Below, piece after piece: positions 8,592 to 17,570 of a stretch of DNA of 64,000 nt. Under the pieces are notes generated by a model. The model did not search any database, was not told the origin of the DNA, and was given only the letters and a program-made list of their open reading frames with translations. Positions within the stretch are counted from its first letter, which is position 1. The number at the start of each line of letters is the position of its first letter. The stretch is from CABYIR01 sp038103905 (GTDB lineage: Bacteria; Pseudomonadota; Alphaproteobacteria; Pelagibacterales; AG-422-B15): NCBI GenBank assembly GCA_038103905.1, contig JAYNZW010000001.1, positions 124,001 through 188,000 on the forward strand, read 5' to 3'. The translations under genes and the position numbers were made by a program.

Positions 8592-9185
8592 ATGTCATAT
8601 AAAAATAAGAGAATAGAACCAACAGATATAATATCTATTGAGCAGTATACAGCAGAACGTAAATCTTTAAGAAAAAATTTAGTAGCAATTAAAAAAAATA
8701 GGCGCGTAAGTTTGGGGCCTCATGCAACATTTTACTTTGAAAATTATTATACCATGAAGGCTCAAATCCAAGAAATGCTTTATATTGAAAAAGGAGGAGA
8801 GGAACAATTAAAAGATGAAATGGAGGCTTACAATCCACTTATTCCTCAAGGTAAAGAAATTGTTGCTACATTTATGTTTGAAATTGATAGCCCAATCACT
8901 CGAAAAAATGTACTTAGTCAGCTAGGCGGTGTTGAAAATTTAATTTTTATTTCTATCAATGGTGAAAAAGTTTTCGCTACACCTGAAGGCGATACTGAAA
9001 GAACTGATTCATATGGAAAAACTTCATCAGTTCATTTCCTTCATTTTCATATGAATGAGAGTCAGATTAATGATTTTAAAAAAAGTGATACAAAAGTTGA
9101 ATTGGGCACTGATCACCAGGAGTATCTGCATACTACAGTTATGTCATCTGAAACAAGGTTATCTCTCATTGAAGATTTAGATTAA
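8592..9185 (+). CDS. DUF3501 family protein
   Basis: This 197-residue soluble protein begins MSYKNKRIEPTDIISIEQY and has the conserved core RRVSLGPHATFYFENYYTM followed by a MLYIEKGG segment, which I recognise as DUF3501. Its function is unknown. I chose the ATG at 8592 because GGAGAG lies just before it; the same frame runs open upstream to 8502, but that extension overlaps the end of the Fe-S gene and has no homology-like content. It is the last gene of the rubrerythrin trio and its stop codon abuts that of the convergent photolyase-like gene. Confidence 0.82.
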   Translation: MSYKNKRIEPTDIISIEQYTAERKSLRKNLVAIKKNRRVSLGPHATFYFENYYTMKAQIQEMLYIEKGGEEQLKDEMEAYNPLIPQGKEIVATFMFEIDSPITRKNVLSQLGGVENLIFISINGEKVFATPEGDTERTDSYGKTSSVHFLHFHMNESQINDFKKSDTKVELGTDHQEYLHTTVMSSETRLSLIEDLD

Positions 9186-10661
9186 TTAATAAGTATTTTC
9201 TTTTATAAATTTATTTGCTTTAGAAAATATTCTTTTCTTTCTTTCAGGGTCAATCTTTGCTAAAGAATGTGCCATCATTGATAATCTATGGTTACTTTTA
9301 ATATATTTTTTATTCCTTTCTATAAATTGCCAATATAGACCATCGACGACCTCACACCAATCACCTTTTTTATAATCACTCATTTTTAATAAATAGTTTG
9401 ATCCACAAATATAGGGTTTAGTTGCAAAAATTCCCCCATCACTGAATGTTCCCATGCCAAAAACATTTGGTGTCATCACCCAATCACTTGAGTCAATAAA
9501 CATTTCCATGAACCATTTAAATATTTCTTTGGGATCAATGCCTGATAGATTCATTATATTTGAAATCAGCATTAATCGAATAATGTGGTGAGCATATCCA
9601 TGCGTATTTATTTCTTTTATAGCATGATCAAGAGGTTCTATCCCTGTACTGCCATCATACCAGCTTTTTTTCATTTTTAACTTATGTTTCCAAAAGTTTG
9701 ATTTTTTCATATCATTTCCGTGGTAATCATAGACATTTTTAATAAATTCCCTCCAACCAATAATTTGCCTTACAAAGCCCTCGACATTGTTTATTTTTAT
9801 TTTTTCAGCTTTAGCAAATTTAATTGCCTTAGTTACCACTTCACCTGGAGTTACAAGTCCAATATTTAGAAGAGGACTTAGTAAACTATGAAATAAAACA
9901 TGTCCCTTTTTTGATATTGCGTCTTCATAGTCACCAAAAAGAGAAAATTTATTTTTTAAGAAATCATCAAGCCAAGATAATGCCTGTTTTCTTGTGGTTG
10001 GAATATTAAAGTTCTCTATAGATCCTGGGTGGTCATGAAAAAGTTTAGAAATTGTTATTTTTGTTTGTTTTGTATTTACAGTCTCTGAAACTTTTTTAAT
10101 CTTTGGAATTAAAATTTTATTTGGTAATTTTTTTCTATTTAACTCATCATAAGACCATTGGTTTCCTTCAGGATTTTTTCCTTTCATAAGTATATTTAAT
10201 TCAGATCTTTGCTGTTTATAAAAATTTCCCATAAAAGGTTTACTATTTTTTTCAAAAAACTTTTCTTTTAAATCTTGCTTTGTTAGAAACATTGGGTTGG
10301 GTATTAACACAAGATCAACATTTAATTTTTTACAAATTTTTTTTAAAATACGATCAAAAAAATGATCTGAAATTTTATAAGTAATTATTTTTTCTACTTT
10401 TTTACTTTTTATTATTTTTTCTATTTTATTTGAGTATGATAAATTTTTATTTTGATTAATGTCATTGTAAATGACATTAAATTCATTGCTAATAAGCTCA
10501 TCACGATAAGATCGCATAGCGCTAAGGAAAAGTATTAGCTTATGTTTATGGTACTTTTCATGAGTGCAAAGACCAATATCTTCAGCCATATAAAAAAAAT
10601 CTTTTTTATATTCTTGTAAATACTTTAGTGGGAATAGTTGATCGCCTAAAATGAGAAACAT
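9186..10661 (-). CDS. Photolyase/cryptochrome family protein (FeS-BCP/DPRP type) lacking Fe-S cysteines
   Basis: This 491-residue protein matches the bacterial deoxyribodipyrimidine-photolyase-related family (PhrB-like (6-4) photolyases and cryptochromes). It has the N-terminal antenna domain (MFLILGDQLFP) and the FAD-binding C-terminal half, with GWREFIKNVY, YAHHIIRLMLISN and the TPNVFGMGTFSDGG region. PhrB-type proteins normally bind a [4Fe-4S] cluster through four cysteines. Here the usual DYCxGC motif reads SDYKKGDWC, with a shortened loop before LYW, and the Cys normally ahead of the YAHHI helix is His (PLDHAI). Repair of UV lesions or light sensing are both possible. It is the last gene of the minus-strand ubiE-ubiB-coaBC-dut run. 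Confidence 0.82.
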   Translation of the reverse strand: MFLILGDQLFPLKYLQEYKKDFFYMAEDIGLCTHEKYHKHKLILFLSAMRSYRDELISNEFNVIYNDINQNKNLSYSNKIEKIIKSKKVEKIITYKISDHFFDRILKKICKKLNVDLVLIPNPMFLTKQDLKEKFFEKNSKPFMGNFYKQQRSELNILMKGKNPEGNQWSYDELNRKKLPNKILIPKIKKVSETVNTKQTKITISKLFHDHPGSIENFNIPTTRKQALSWLDDFLKNKFSLFGDYEDAISKKGHVLFHSLLSPLLNIGLVTPGEVVTKAIKFAKAEKIKINNVEGFVRQIIGWREFIKNVYDYHGNDMKKSNFWKHKLKMKKSWYDGSTGIEPLDHAIKEINTHGYAHHIIRLMLISNIMNLSGIDPKEIFKWFMEMFIDSSDWVMTPNVFGMGTFSDGGIFATKPYICGSNYLLKMSDYKKGDWCEVVDGLYWQFIERNKKYIKSNHRLSMMAHSLAKIDPERKKRIFSKANKFIKENTY

Positions 10662-10673
10662 TTATATTTGATA

Positions 10674-11120
10674 TTATTTGCCTGTAGAGCCAAAGCCTTT
10701 TTGATCTCTTAAAGTTTGATCTAAATCATCAACTTCATTAAGAGAGACTTTGACTACTTCACTGAAAACTAACTGAGCTATTCGATCATTATTTTTAACT
10801 AAAAAATCTTCTTTTCCATGATTGATAAGTATTACTTTTATTTCTCCACGATAGTCTGAATCAATAGTTCCTGGAGTATTTAATACTGTAATGCCATATT
10901 TTAATGCAAGACCAGATCTGGGTCTCACTTGTCCTTCAATATTTTGAGGTAAGCTTATCGCTATTCCAGTAGGGATTAGTTCTCTTTCATTGGGTTTAAT
11001 TACAACGTCAGCTCCTATGAAAGCTGATAAGTCCATGCCAACTGACCCTTCAGTTTGGTATTTAGGAAGTTCAAAGCTATTAGTATCTAGCTTTTTAATT
11101 AAAACATTATTTGTATTCAT
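10674..11120 (-). CDS. dut: Deoxyuridine 5'-triphosphate nucleotidohydrolase
   Basis: dUTPase cleaves dUTP to dUMP and pyrophosphate, which keeps uracil out of DNA and feeds dTMP synthesis. The 148-residue protein has the trimeric dUTPase motifs in order: GSVGMDLSA, PRSGLALKYGI, the catalytic TPGTIDSDYRGE, RIAQLVF and the C-terminal glycine-rich arm KGFGSTGK. It sits 8 nt after coaBC on the minus strand; coaBC-dut adjacency is common in proteobacteria. Nothing is unusual. Confidence 0.96.
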   Translation of the reverse strand: MNTNNVLIKKLDTNSFELPKYQTEGSVGMDLSAFIGADVVIKPNERELIPTGIAISLPQNIEGQVRPRSGLALKYGITVLNTPGTIDSDYRGEIKVILINHGKEDFLVKNNDRIAQLVFSEVVKVSLNEVDDLDQTLRDQKGFGSTGK

Positions 11121-11128
11121 CTAATTAT

Positions 11129-12328
11129 TTAATGAGAAAAGTAATTCACAATTCTTTGAGATAGTTTTTTTGCTACATCTGATTTAGTCATTTTTGGCCA
11201 ATTTTCAATACCTCGATTAGATATTAGACATATTTCATTATGATTTTTTCCTATTACTTTTCCACCTGATACATCATTAGCAACAATCCAATCAGAGCCC
11301 TTAGAGTTAAGTTTTTTTGTTGCATTATCAATTAAATTATTTGTTTCGGCTGCAAATCCAATAACTAATTTTGGTCTTTTAGAATTTCTAGTGCCAATTG
11401 ATTTTAGAATGTCAACGTTTTCACTCAATTCTAAATTTAAATTATCTCCCGTTTTTTTAATTTTTTCATTATTAAATTTATCAACTTTGAAATCGCCGAC
11501 AGCTGCTGCACAAACAGCTATATCAGAAGGCAAATTATTTTCACACGCATTAAGCATTTCATTTGCTGATCTTACTTTTATTAAATTACAATTTGCAGGA
11601 GGCTCAATATGAGTTGGACCAGATATTAAAGTTGTTTTTGCGCCCAACTGTGACAAACGACTAGCAATTACATAACCCTGTTTTCCTGATGACTCATTTG
11701 AAATAAAACGAATTGGATCAATCATTTCTTGTGTTGGACCAGCTGTAACTATTGCAGACAAATCTTTAAGAGGTTGTGAATAATATGTTTCAGTAAAATC
11801 GAGAGTTTCCTCAACAATTTTATCAGTTTCACTTAGCCTACCTTCACCATATTCACCGCAGGCCATTGATCCATTTTCAGGACCAATAAAAGTTATACCA
11901 TCCTTTTTAAGGATTTTAATATTTCTTTGAGTTGATTCATTAAGCCACATTTGAACATTCATTGCTGGAGCAATAATTACTGGTTTATTTGTTGCTTTTA
12001 AAACTGTAGAAGCTAGATCATCAGATATTCCATGAGCTACTTTTGAAATAATATTTGCTGTTGCTGGTGAAACTAATACAACATCAGCCATTCTCGAAAG
12101 TTGAATATGCCCCATTTGATGTTCATCAGTTAAATTAAATAGATCAGTATAAACTTTATTCTCAGACAAACTTTCTACTGATAGTGGAGTAACAAATTCT
12201 GATCCTGCTTTTGTGAGAATACATGTAATATCGCATTCTTGTTCTCTAAATTTTCTGATTAAATCAAGAGATTTATAGGCTGCAATTCCACCTGTTATTA
12301 TCAGTAGTATTTTTTTTTTCATCATCAT
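11129..12328 (-). CDS. coaBC: Bifunctional phosphopantothenoylcysteine decarboxylase/synthetase
   Basis: CoaBC joins cysteine to 4'-phosphopantothenate (CoaB) and decarboxylates the product to 4'-phosphopantetheine (CoaC) in coenzyme A synthesis. The N-terminal flavodoxin-like CoaC half shows the GGIAAYKSLDLIR start, the PAMNVQMW motif and the catalytic Cys in SMACGEYGEGRL. The C-terminal CoaB half begins near ITAGPTQEMIDPIRF-like sequence with SNESSGKQGY, and carries VIGFAAETN. At 399 residues it is of normal length. Three Met codons in a row make the exact start uncertain by up to two residues. It lies between ubiB and dut. Confidence 0.95.
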   Translation of the reverse strand: MMMKKKILLIITGGIAAYKSLDLIRKFREQECDITCILTKAGSEFVTPLSVESLSENKVYTDLFNLTDEHQMGHIQLSRMADVVLVSPATANIISKVAHGISDDLASTVLKATNKPVIIAPAMNVQMWLNESTQRNIKILKKDGITFIGPENGSMACGEYGEGRLSETDKIVEETLDFTETYYSQPLKDLSAIVTAGPTQEMIDPIRFISNESSGKQGYVIASRLSQLGAKTTLISGPTHIEPPANCNLIKVRSANEMLNACENNLPSDIAVCAAAVGDFKVDKFNNEKIKKTGDNLNLELSENVDILKSIGTRNSKRPKLVIGFAAETNNLIDNATKKLNSKGSDWIVANDVSGGKVIGKNHNEICLISNRGIENWPKMTKSDVAKKLSQRIVNYFSH

Positions 12329-12387
12329 TTTGAAATATATTTACTTTACTGAATAAATGAAAGACATCTTTTTTAAAAATTATTGTT

Positions 12388-13902
12388 TTATATCAATGCG
12401 ATAATCCCTAATATAATTAAGATTATCGCCCCACCTTTAAAAATATAATTTGAACTTGGCTCTTTTTCTTTTGTAATTTCATTAATTGTGTCAATCGCAT
12501 TTTCAGCTCTAGATAAGAAATCAGGAAGGTCAGGAACTCTTCTTGCCAAAGATTTCAATGTTTCTTGGGTTTCTTTGAGTCTATTTTTAATCCCTAATTC
12601 ATCTCTTAGCCATTCTTCAATTTCAGGTTTTGAAACCTCCCAAAAATTAATATTGGGATCTAAATTTCTTGCAACGCCCTCAACAATTATCATTGTCTTT
12701 TGAAGTAATAAAAGTTGAGGTTGTAGTGACATATTAAACTGTTTTGTTATTTCAAATAGTTGAACCAATACGTTCCCCATGGAGATATTCTTTGCTTTTT
12801 GATTAATTATTGGTTCTCCTATGGATCGAAGTGCTTGAGAAAAATCCTCAATGGACTCATTTTTATTTATTAATCCTGCTTCTTTGTGAATTTTTGCAAT
12901 GTCGTGGTAATCTTGCTTGATGAATCCATATATGATTTCGGCGAGATAACGCCTATTTTGTTTGTCTAATCTTCCCATAATTCCAAAATCTACAGCGATT
13001 AAATTACTGGCATCATCAATAAATAAGTTACCTTGATGAAGATCTGCGTGAAAGTAACCATCACGTATAGACTGTCTTAAAAATGTAATTATCAGATTTT
13101 TCGCTGCTAATTTCTTGTCAATCTTAGAGTCATCGATTTTATCAATTGGTAATCCATTTACTTTTTCAATTGTAAGTACTTTTTGAGTTATCTTATCCCA
13201 AAATACATTTGGCACTTTGAAGTTATCATCATATTTAGTATTCTCTGATAGTTCAGATGCAGCAGCTGCTTCATATCTAAGGTCAAGTTCAAACTTAATG
13301 ACTTCTCTTGCTTTTTTCACGATTGAGCCAGCTTGTAATCTTCTAAATTCTTGAAAGTTTTCAAGAAATTTAGTTAGCCACTCAAGTCTTTTCATTTCAT
13401 CTTCAATTATTTCTTTGATATTCGGTCTTAAAATTTTTATAGCTACTTCGACATCCCGATTCTCATTTGAAATTTTAGCAAAATGAACTTGAGCAATGGA
13501 TGCAGCTGCAATTGGCTCACTAAAGTCTCTAAAAATTTCATCAATATTTTTTTGAAATTCTTTTTCAATAATTGTAATTGCTTCATTTTTTGAAAATGGC
13601 GGAAGACTATCTCTTAATAATGCCATATCCTCCGCTATAACATTTCCAATAATATCAGGTCGTGTTGATATGAGTTGTCCTAATTTAATAAATGATGGCC
13701 CTAGTTTGTTGAGTGCTTGTGCAATACGTATACCATCGGGAGAGTTTTTGTATTCATTTGATTTTATTTTCCCAAATGAAATAATAAATGTAAAGATATC
13801 AAAAAGAATTTTAAATTTAATATTTTTTCTTATTAATATAAGAATATTATATTCTTTAAATACTCGGATAATTTTAATAAAGAAGAAAAAATTATTTATC
13901 AT
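12388..13902 (-). CDS. ubiB: Ubiquinone biosynthesis ADCK-family kinase-like protein UbiB
   Basis: UbiB is an atypical ABC1/ADCK ATPase needed for ubiquinone synthesis at the inner membrane. The 504-residue protein has the family's KxGQ motif (FIKLGQLISTRPDI), the alanine-rich loop AAASIAQVHFA, the catalytic HADLHQGNLF and the metal-binding VDFGIMGRL. The C-terminus ends in a hydrophobic membrane helix (GGAIILIILGIIALI). The N-terminus is also hydrophobic. It overlaps the end of ubiE by 11 nt, so the two quinone genes are translationally linked. Confidence 0.93.
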   Translation of the reverse strand: MINNFFFFIKIIRVFKEYNILILIRKNIKFKILFDIFTFIISFGKIKSNEYKNSPDGIRIAQALNKLGPSFIKLGQLISTRPDIIGNVIAEDMALLRDSLPPFSKNEAITIIEKEFQKNIDEIFRDFSEPIAAASIAQVHFAKISNENRDVEVAIKILRPNIKEIIEDEMKRLEWLTKFLENFQEFRRLQAGSIVKKAREVIKFELDLRYEAAAASELSENTKYDDNFKVPNVFWDKITQKVLTIEKVNGLPIDKIDDSKIDKKLAAKNLIITFLRQSIRDGYFHADLHQGNLFIDDASNLIAVDFGIMGRLDKQNRRYLAEIIYGFIKQDYHDIAKIHKEAGLINKNESIEDFSQALRSIGEPIINQKAKNISMGNVLVQLFEITKQFNMSLQPQLLLLQKTMIIVEGVARNLDPNINFWEVSKPEIEEWLRDELGIKNRLKETQETLKSLARRVPDLPDFLSRAENAIDTINEITKEKEPSSNYIFKGGAIILIILGIIALI

Positions 13903-14581
13903 TTTTTTTCCATGCAGAATGTATGGCTACAATTCCATTAAAAATATTTCTATACTCAACATCAGAAAAGTTATTATTTTGTATAATAGACTGAAAAGAA
14001 TCTTGAGAAGGAAATTTTTCAATTGTGTCAGTTAAATATTTGTATGGCTTTTCATCACCAACAATAATTTTTCCGATTACTGGAATTACTCTTGAGTATA
14101 TTGAATACATTTTGGCGAGATTAATATTCTGAACTTTTGAAAATTCTAAACACATAAGTCTTCCATTACTTTTTAAAACTCTTCTTGCTTCACTTAAGGA
14201 TTGATTAATATCCGTAAAATTTCTAGCTCCAAAAGAAACTAAATAAGCATCAAAAGTATTATCCTCAAAAGGTAAATTTTCAGCTGCAGCATTAATCCAA
14301 GTAATTTTGTTATCAAACTTATATTTTTTTTGTTTTCCAAATTTTGTCATATTGATATTAGGATCGCAAACTGTTACAAATCCTTCACCATTTATTCTGT
14401 CTAGAAATCTCCTAGCAATATCTCCAGTTCCACCCGCTACATCAATTATATTCATTCCCAATGTTGGTTTTAACCAATCAATAAGACACTCTTTCCAATA
14501 TCTGTGAGCACCTACTGACATGATATCATTCATCAAGTCGTAATTGCTTGCTACTTTATTAAATACTTCAGTTGTTTTCAT
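13892..14581 (-). CDS. ubiE: Demethylmenaquinone/ubiquinone C-methyltransferase
   Basis: UbiE transfers a methyl group from S-adenosylmethionine to the quinone ring in ubiquinone (and, where present, menaquinone) synthesis. The 229-residue protein has the N-terminal YDLMNDIMSVGAHRYWK motif, the SAM-binding DVAGGTGDIA and the later MCLEFSKV and GNSMR-like region rewritten as HSAWKK at the end. It is the first gene of the ubiE-ubiB-coaBC-dut run and is divergent from mutM across 63 nt, a common alphaproteobacterial arrangement. Confidence 0.94.
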   Translation of the reverse strand: MKTTEVFNKVASNYDLMNDIMSVGAHRYWKECLIDWLKPTLGMNIIDVAGGTGDIARRFLDRINGEGFVTVCDPNINMTKFGKQKKYKFDNKITWINAAAENLPFEDNTFDAYLVSFGARNFTDINQSLSEARRVLKSNGRLMCLEFSKVQNINLAKMYSIYSRVIPVIGKIIVGDEKPYKYLTDTIEKFPSQDSFQSIIQNNNFSDVEYRNIFNGIVAIHSAWKKNDK

Positions 14582-14644
14582 AAAAACTAAATCTACATCA
14601 AATACTCGTATTCATACTTAATAGAAAGTTTAATATATATTTAT

Positions 14645-15478
14645 ATGCCTGAATTGCCAGAAGTTGAAACAGTTATAAGAGGAATTAGAACTAGGTTATT
14701 GAACCAAACTATTAATAAATGTGAGTTAAGTTCAAAAAAACTGAGATATCCGTTAACTAGAAACTTCAAAAAAAGTATTCTTTTTACAAAAGTTATAAAT
14801 ATTTCTAGAAGAGCGAAATATATTCTCATTAATTTAAATAATGATAAAACAATCATCATTCACCTTGGAATGTCAGGAAGAATTATTCTTTCTTCAAACA
14901 ATAAAAACTTAAAATTCAAACATACTCACATGACCTTGTATTTTAAAAATAATATAGTAGCCAAATTCATTGACCCTAGAAGATTTGGTTGCCTTCTTGT
15001 TATTGATACTAAGGATATTTTTCAAAACAAATTATTTAAACACCTAGGTCCTGAGCCATTGAGCAGAAACTTTAATCCACTTTATCTGCAAAGATCATGT
15101 CAAAATAAAAAGACTACAATTAAGTCAATAATTATGAACCAATCGGTTGTCGTGGGTGTAGGAAATATTTATGCATCAGAGTCACTATTCCGTTCAGGTA
15201 TAAATCCAGGTAAAAAAGCATTACTTATAACTTTTGATGAATGTAATGAACTAGTCAGAAATATTAAATTTATCTTGAATAGAGCTATCAAACTTGGAGG
15301 AACAAGTATAAATGACTATTCAATGGTCAATGGGATGCTTGGGTACTTTCAAAACGAGCTAAAAGTCTATGAAAGAGAAGGTAAAAATTGCATAAAAAAA
15401 ACTTGTAATGGTCGAATATTAAGAATAGTAATATCGCAGCGATCTACCTATTATTGTTCGCGTTGTCAAAAAAATTGA
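14645..15478 (+). CDS. mutM: Formamidopyrimidine-DNA glycosylase
   Basis: MutM (Fpg) excises 8-oxoguanine and formamidopyrimidines and nicks the abasic site. The 277-residue protein begins MPELPEVETV with the catalytic Pro2/Glu3 exposed after Met removal. HLGMSGRI supplies the conserved Lys/Arg-region loop, and the helix-two-turn-helix includes VVGVGNIYASE. The C-terminal zinc finger is present but its first knuckle is Cys-x4-Cys (NCIKKTCNG) before SQRSTYYCSRCQ; a similar longer knuckle is known in alphaproteobacterial Fpg. It is followed 10 nt later by rpsT. Confidence 0.95.
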   Translation: MPELPEVETVIRGIRTRLLNQTINKCELSSKKLRYPLTRNFKKSILFTKVINISRRAKYILINLNNDKTIIIHLGMSGRIILSSNNKNLKFKHTHMTLYFKNNIVAKFIDPRRFGCLLVIDTKDIFQNKLFKHLGPEPLSRNFNPLYLQRSCQNKKTTIKSIIMNQSVVVGVGNIYASESLFRSGINPGKKALLITFDECNELVRNIKFILNRAIKLGGTSINDYSMVNGMLGYFQNELKVYEREGKNCIKKTCNGRILRIVISQRSTYYCSRCQKN

Positions 15479-15488
15479 ATAAAAGAAA

Positions 15489-15752
15489 ATGGCTAATACA
15501 AAATCTGCAAAGGCTAAAGTTAGAGAAATTCAGAACAAGACTGAGTTTAATAAGTCTATAAAAAATAGATATCGTACCTTTTTAAAAAAAGTTGAACTAA
15601 ATATAGTGAAGGGTGATAAAAAAGAAGCCCAAGCTTCTCTAAAAATTGCAGAATCTGAAATTATGTCTGCTGTTTCGAAAAAAATTCTTCATTTGAATAC
15701 TGCATCAAGAAAAATATCTAGACTTTCAAATAAAATAAAATCTCTAAAATAA
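15489..15752 (+). CDS. rpsT: 30S ribosomal protein S20
   Basis: S20 is a small basic protein that binds 16S rRNA early in 30S assembly. The 87-residue sequence starts MANTKSAKAKVREIQNK, has the conserved central segment NRYRTFLKKVE and ends in the LNTASRKISRLSNKIKSL helix. It follows mutM by 10 nt, with AAAGAAAA just before the ATG. A hairpin at 15773-15794 may end the transcript. The gene normally precedes dnaA in many Alphaproteobacteria, as here. Confidence 0.96.
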   Translation: MANTKSAKAKVREIQNKTEFNKSIKNRYRTFLKKVELNIVKGDKKEAQASLKIAESEIMSAVSKKILHLNTASRKISRLSNKIKSLK

Positions 15753-15772
15753 TTTTTCTATTAGAATCTAAC

Positions 15773-15794
15773 ACTTACATCTTGTTATGTAAGT
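15773..15794 (+). terminator. Possible weak terminator after rpsT
   Basis: ACTTACAT and ATGTAAGT make a perfect 8-base stem with a 6-base loop, 20 nt after the rpsT stop. The stem is AT-rich and is followed only by ACTTTA, so termination would be weak. Confidence 0.4.
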
Positions 15795-15922
15795 ACTTTA
15801 AAAAGTTAATGCTCTAAATTGATTTATTTTTGGACTGCAAATTTAATATTAAAATTTATTTACATTTTTTTTCTTTTCTCATTGCGATTCATTTTTTTAA
15901 AGGCTAAGTTAAAATCAAATTG

Positions 15923-15939
15923 AACACAAAATCTGTGTT
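15923..15939. repeat. Inverted repeat upstream of dnaA
   Basis: AACACA and TGTGTT are perfect inverted arms with a 5-base spacer, about 155 nt before the dnaA start. It could be a regulator site for dnaA; it matches no motif I can name. Confidence 0.35.
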
Positions 15940-16093
15940 TAGTTTTCCAAAAAATTTTTTGAAATTATTTTTTTTGAAAAAATTATGGGCTTATTATTGC
16001 CAGATTTAATTTAGTCATAAAAATGTAAAATTCATTTTTATTTTTTGGATTATTTAGATAGAATTTTTATATATTTGAGGGCAATTAAATTTT

Positions 16094-17503
16094 ATGGCAC
16101 AGGATCTTAATCAAATCAGCCCTATTGAAATAAATGTTAAAGATCTATGGCATATAGTTCTCAAAAAATTAAATAATGAATTTGGAAATGAAATATTCAA
16201 TAGCTGGATAAAGAATATAAAAGTCAAATCTATTGATGACGACATCTTATATTTCTCAGTTCCAACAAGATTTATACGTGACTGGATTACGTCTCACTAT
16301 TTAGATAAAATTATTTTTTTCTTAAACGCTGAAAATCCAAATATTAGGCGCGTTAAAATATCAATTGATAACATGTTATCAGCAAATCATGAAAACCTAG
16401 AAGAAAGTAGTTCTGAAACAATTAAATATCAGAATCGATCTTCAAATTTAAGTCAGTCTGATGATTGGCCTCTAGATGAAAGATTCACTTTTGATAAATT
16501 TATAACTGGTCCTTCTAACGAGTTAGCTTTTGCGTCTGCAAAAAGAATAGCTCAATCAGAAAAATTTGATTTTAATCCACTGTTTTTATATGGTGGTGTT
16601 GGTCTGGGTAAAACTCATCTTATGCATGCCATTGCCTGGGAAATTTCAAGCAAAAATCCAAATGCTAAAGTATTATATCTTTCTGCGGAACGATTTATGT
16701 TTCAGTTTATTAAATCTTTAAGACAAAAAGATACCATGAGTTTCAAGCAAAAATTTAGATCTGTAGATGTTCTAATTTTAGATGATATTCAGTTTATGGT
16801 TGGTAAAAATTCTACTCAAGAAGAGTTTTTTCACACATTTAACTCATTACTTGATCTTAATAAGAAAGTAATTTTATCTTCTGACAGAGCTCCAAGCGAT
16901 CTTGAGGGTTTTGATGAAAGAATAAAATCTAGATTATCCTGGGGTCTTGTTGCCGATATTTTACCCGCCTCTTTCGAACTTCGATATGAAATTCTCAAAA
17001 AGAAATCAGCTGAGCTTTTCAAGACTAATAATAACCATCATACACTTGATGATTCAGTTCTAATTTTCTTAGCTAAGACAATTGTGAGTAATGTTAGAGA
17101 GTTAGAAGGAGCGCTTAATAAAGTAGTAACTTTCTCAAATATAATGAATAAGAAAATTGATGTAGAATTAACTAAAACTGTATTGAAAGATTTACTTAGA
17201 TCAAACAATAAGAGAATCACTATTGATGAAATTCAAAATAAAGTTTCAAATTATTATAATATTAATGTTGATGATCTTATTTCAAGTAGAAGACTTAGAT
17301 CCTTTGCAAGGCCAAGACAGGTAGCAATGTACCTTTCAAAAAAACTAACCTCAAGGTCATTGCCTGAGATTGGTAGAAAGTTTGGAGGTAGGGATCATAC
17401 AACGGTCATACATGCAGTTAAAAAAATAGACCAATTAAAATCTGAGAATGAAAAATTTGATGAGGATGTAAGTGTACTTACTCAAATAATCACATCTTCA
17501 TAG
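16094..17503 (+). CDS. dnaA: Chromosomal replication initiator protein DnaA
   Basis: DnaA binds origin boxes and opens the duplex to start replication. The 469-residue protein has domain I with FNSWIKNIKV, a variable linker, the AAA+ domain from about residue 130 with Walker A at about 166 (GGVGLGKTHL) and Walker B LILDDIQF near 225, and the C-terminal DNA-binding domain with RDHTTVIHAVKKI near 433. It starts the dnaA-dnaN-recF-gyrB replication block. Having recF and gyrB directly behind dnaN is an ancestral order kept in only some Alphaproteobacteria. Confidence 0.97.
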   Translation: MAQDLNQISPIEINVKDLWHIVLKKLNNEFGNEIFNSWIKNIKVKSIDDDILYFSVPTRFIRDWITSHYLDKIIFFLNAENPNIRRVKISIDNMLSANHENLEESSSETIKYQNRSSNLSQSDDWPLDERFTFDKFITGPSNELAFASAKRIAQSEKFDFNPLFLYGGVGLGKTHLMHAIAWEISSKNPNAKVLYLSAERFMFQFIKSLRQKDTMSFKQKFRSVDVLILDDIQFMVGKNSTQEEFFHTFNSLLDLNKKVILSSDRAPSDLEGFDERIKSRLSWGLVADILPASFELRYEILKKKSAELFKTNNNHHTLDDSVLIFLAKTIVSNVRELEGALNKVVTFSNIMNKKIDVELTKTVLKDLLRSNNKRITIDEIQNKVSNYYNINVDDLISSRRLRSFARPRQVAMYLSKKLTSRSLPEIGRKFGGRDHTTVIHAVKKIDQLKSENEKFDEDVSVLTQIITSS

Positions 17504-17570
17504 TATCTTTTGAATACTCAAATCTTTAACTATTGATAATAAGATTGTAGAATAGTAATTATATATTCAT

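Larger units (their letters stand above)
15753..16093. other. Intergenic region between rpsT and dnaA
   Basis: This 341-nt stretch has no credible gene and is extremely AT-rich, with A and T runs at 15950-15985. It holds a perfect 8-base hairpin (15773-15794), an AACACA/TGTGTT inverted repeat (15923-15939) and two GANTC sites at 15764-15768 and 15886-15890, which could be methylated if the cell has CcrM. I found no clear TTATCCACA-type DnaA box. It must contain the dnaA promoter; a GAGGG ribosome site precedes the ATG. Whether it is the replication origin is open, since in many Alphaproteobacteria oriC lies elsewhere. Confidence 0.6.

Noticed and set aside
15753..16093. Replication origin upstream of dnaA
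   Set aside because: No TTATCCACA-like boxes were found by eye on either strand, and oriC is not next to dnaA in many Alphaproteobacteria. Kept only as an open question.
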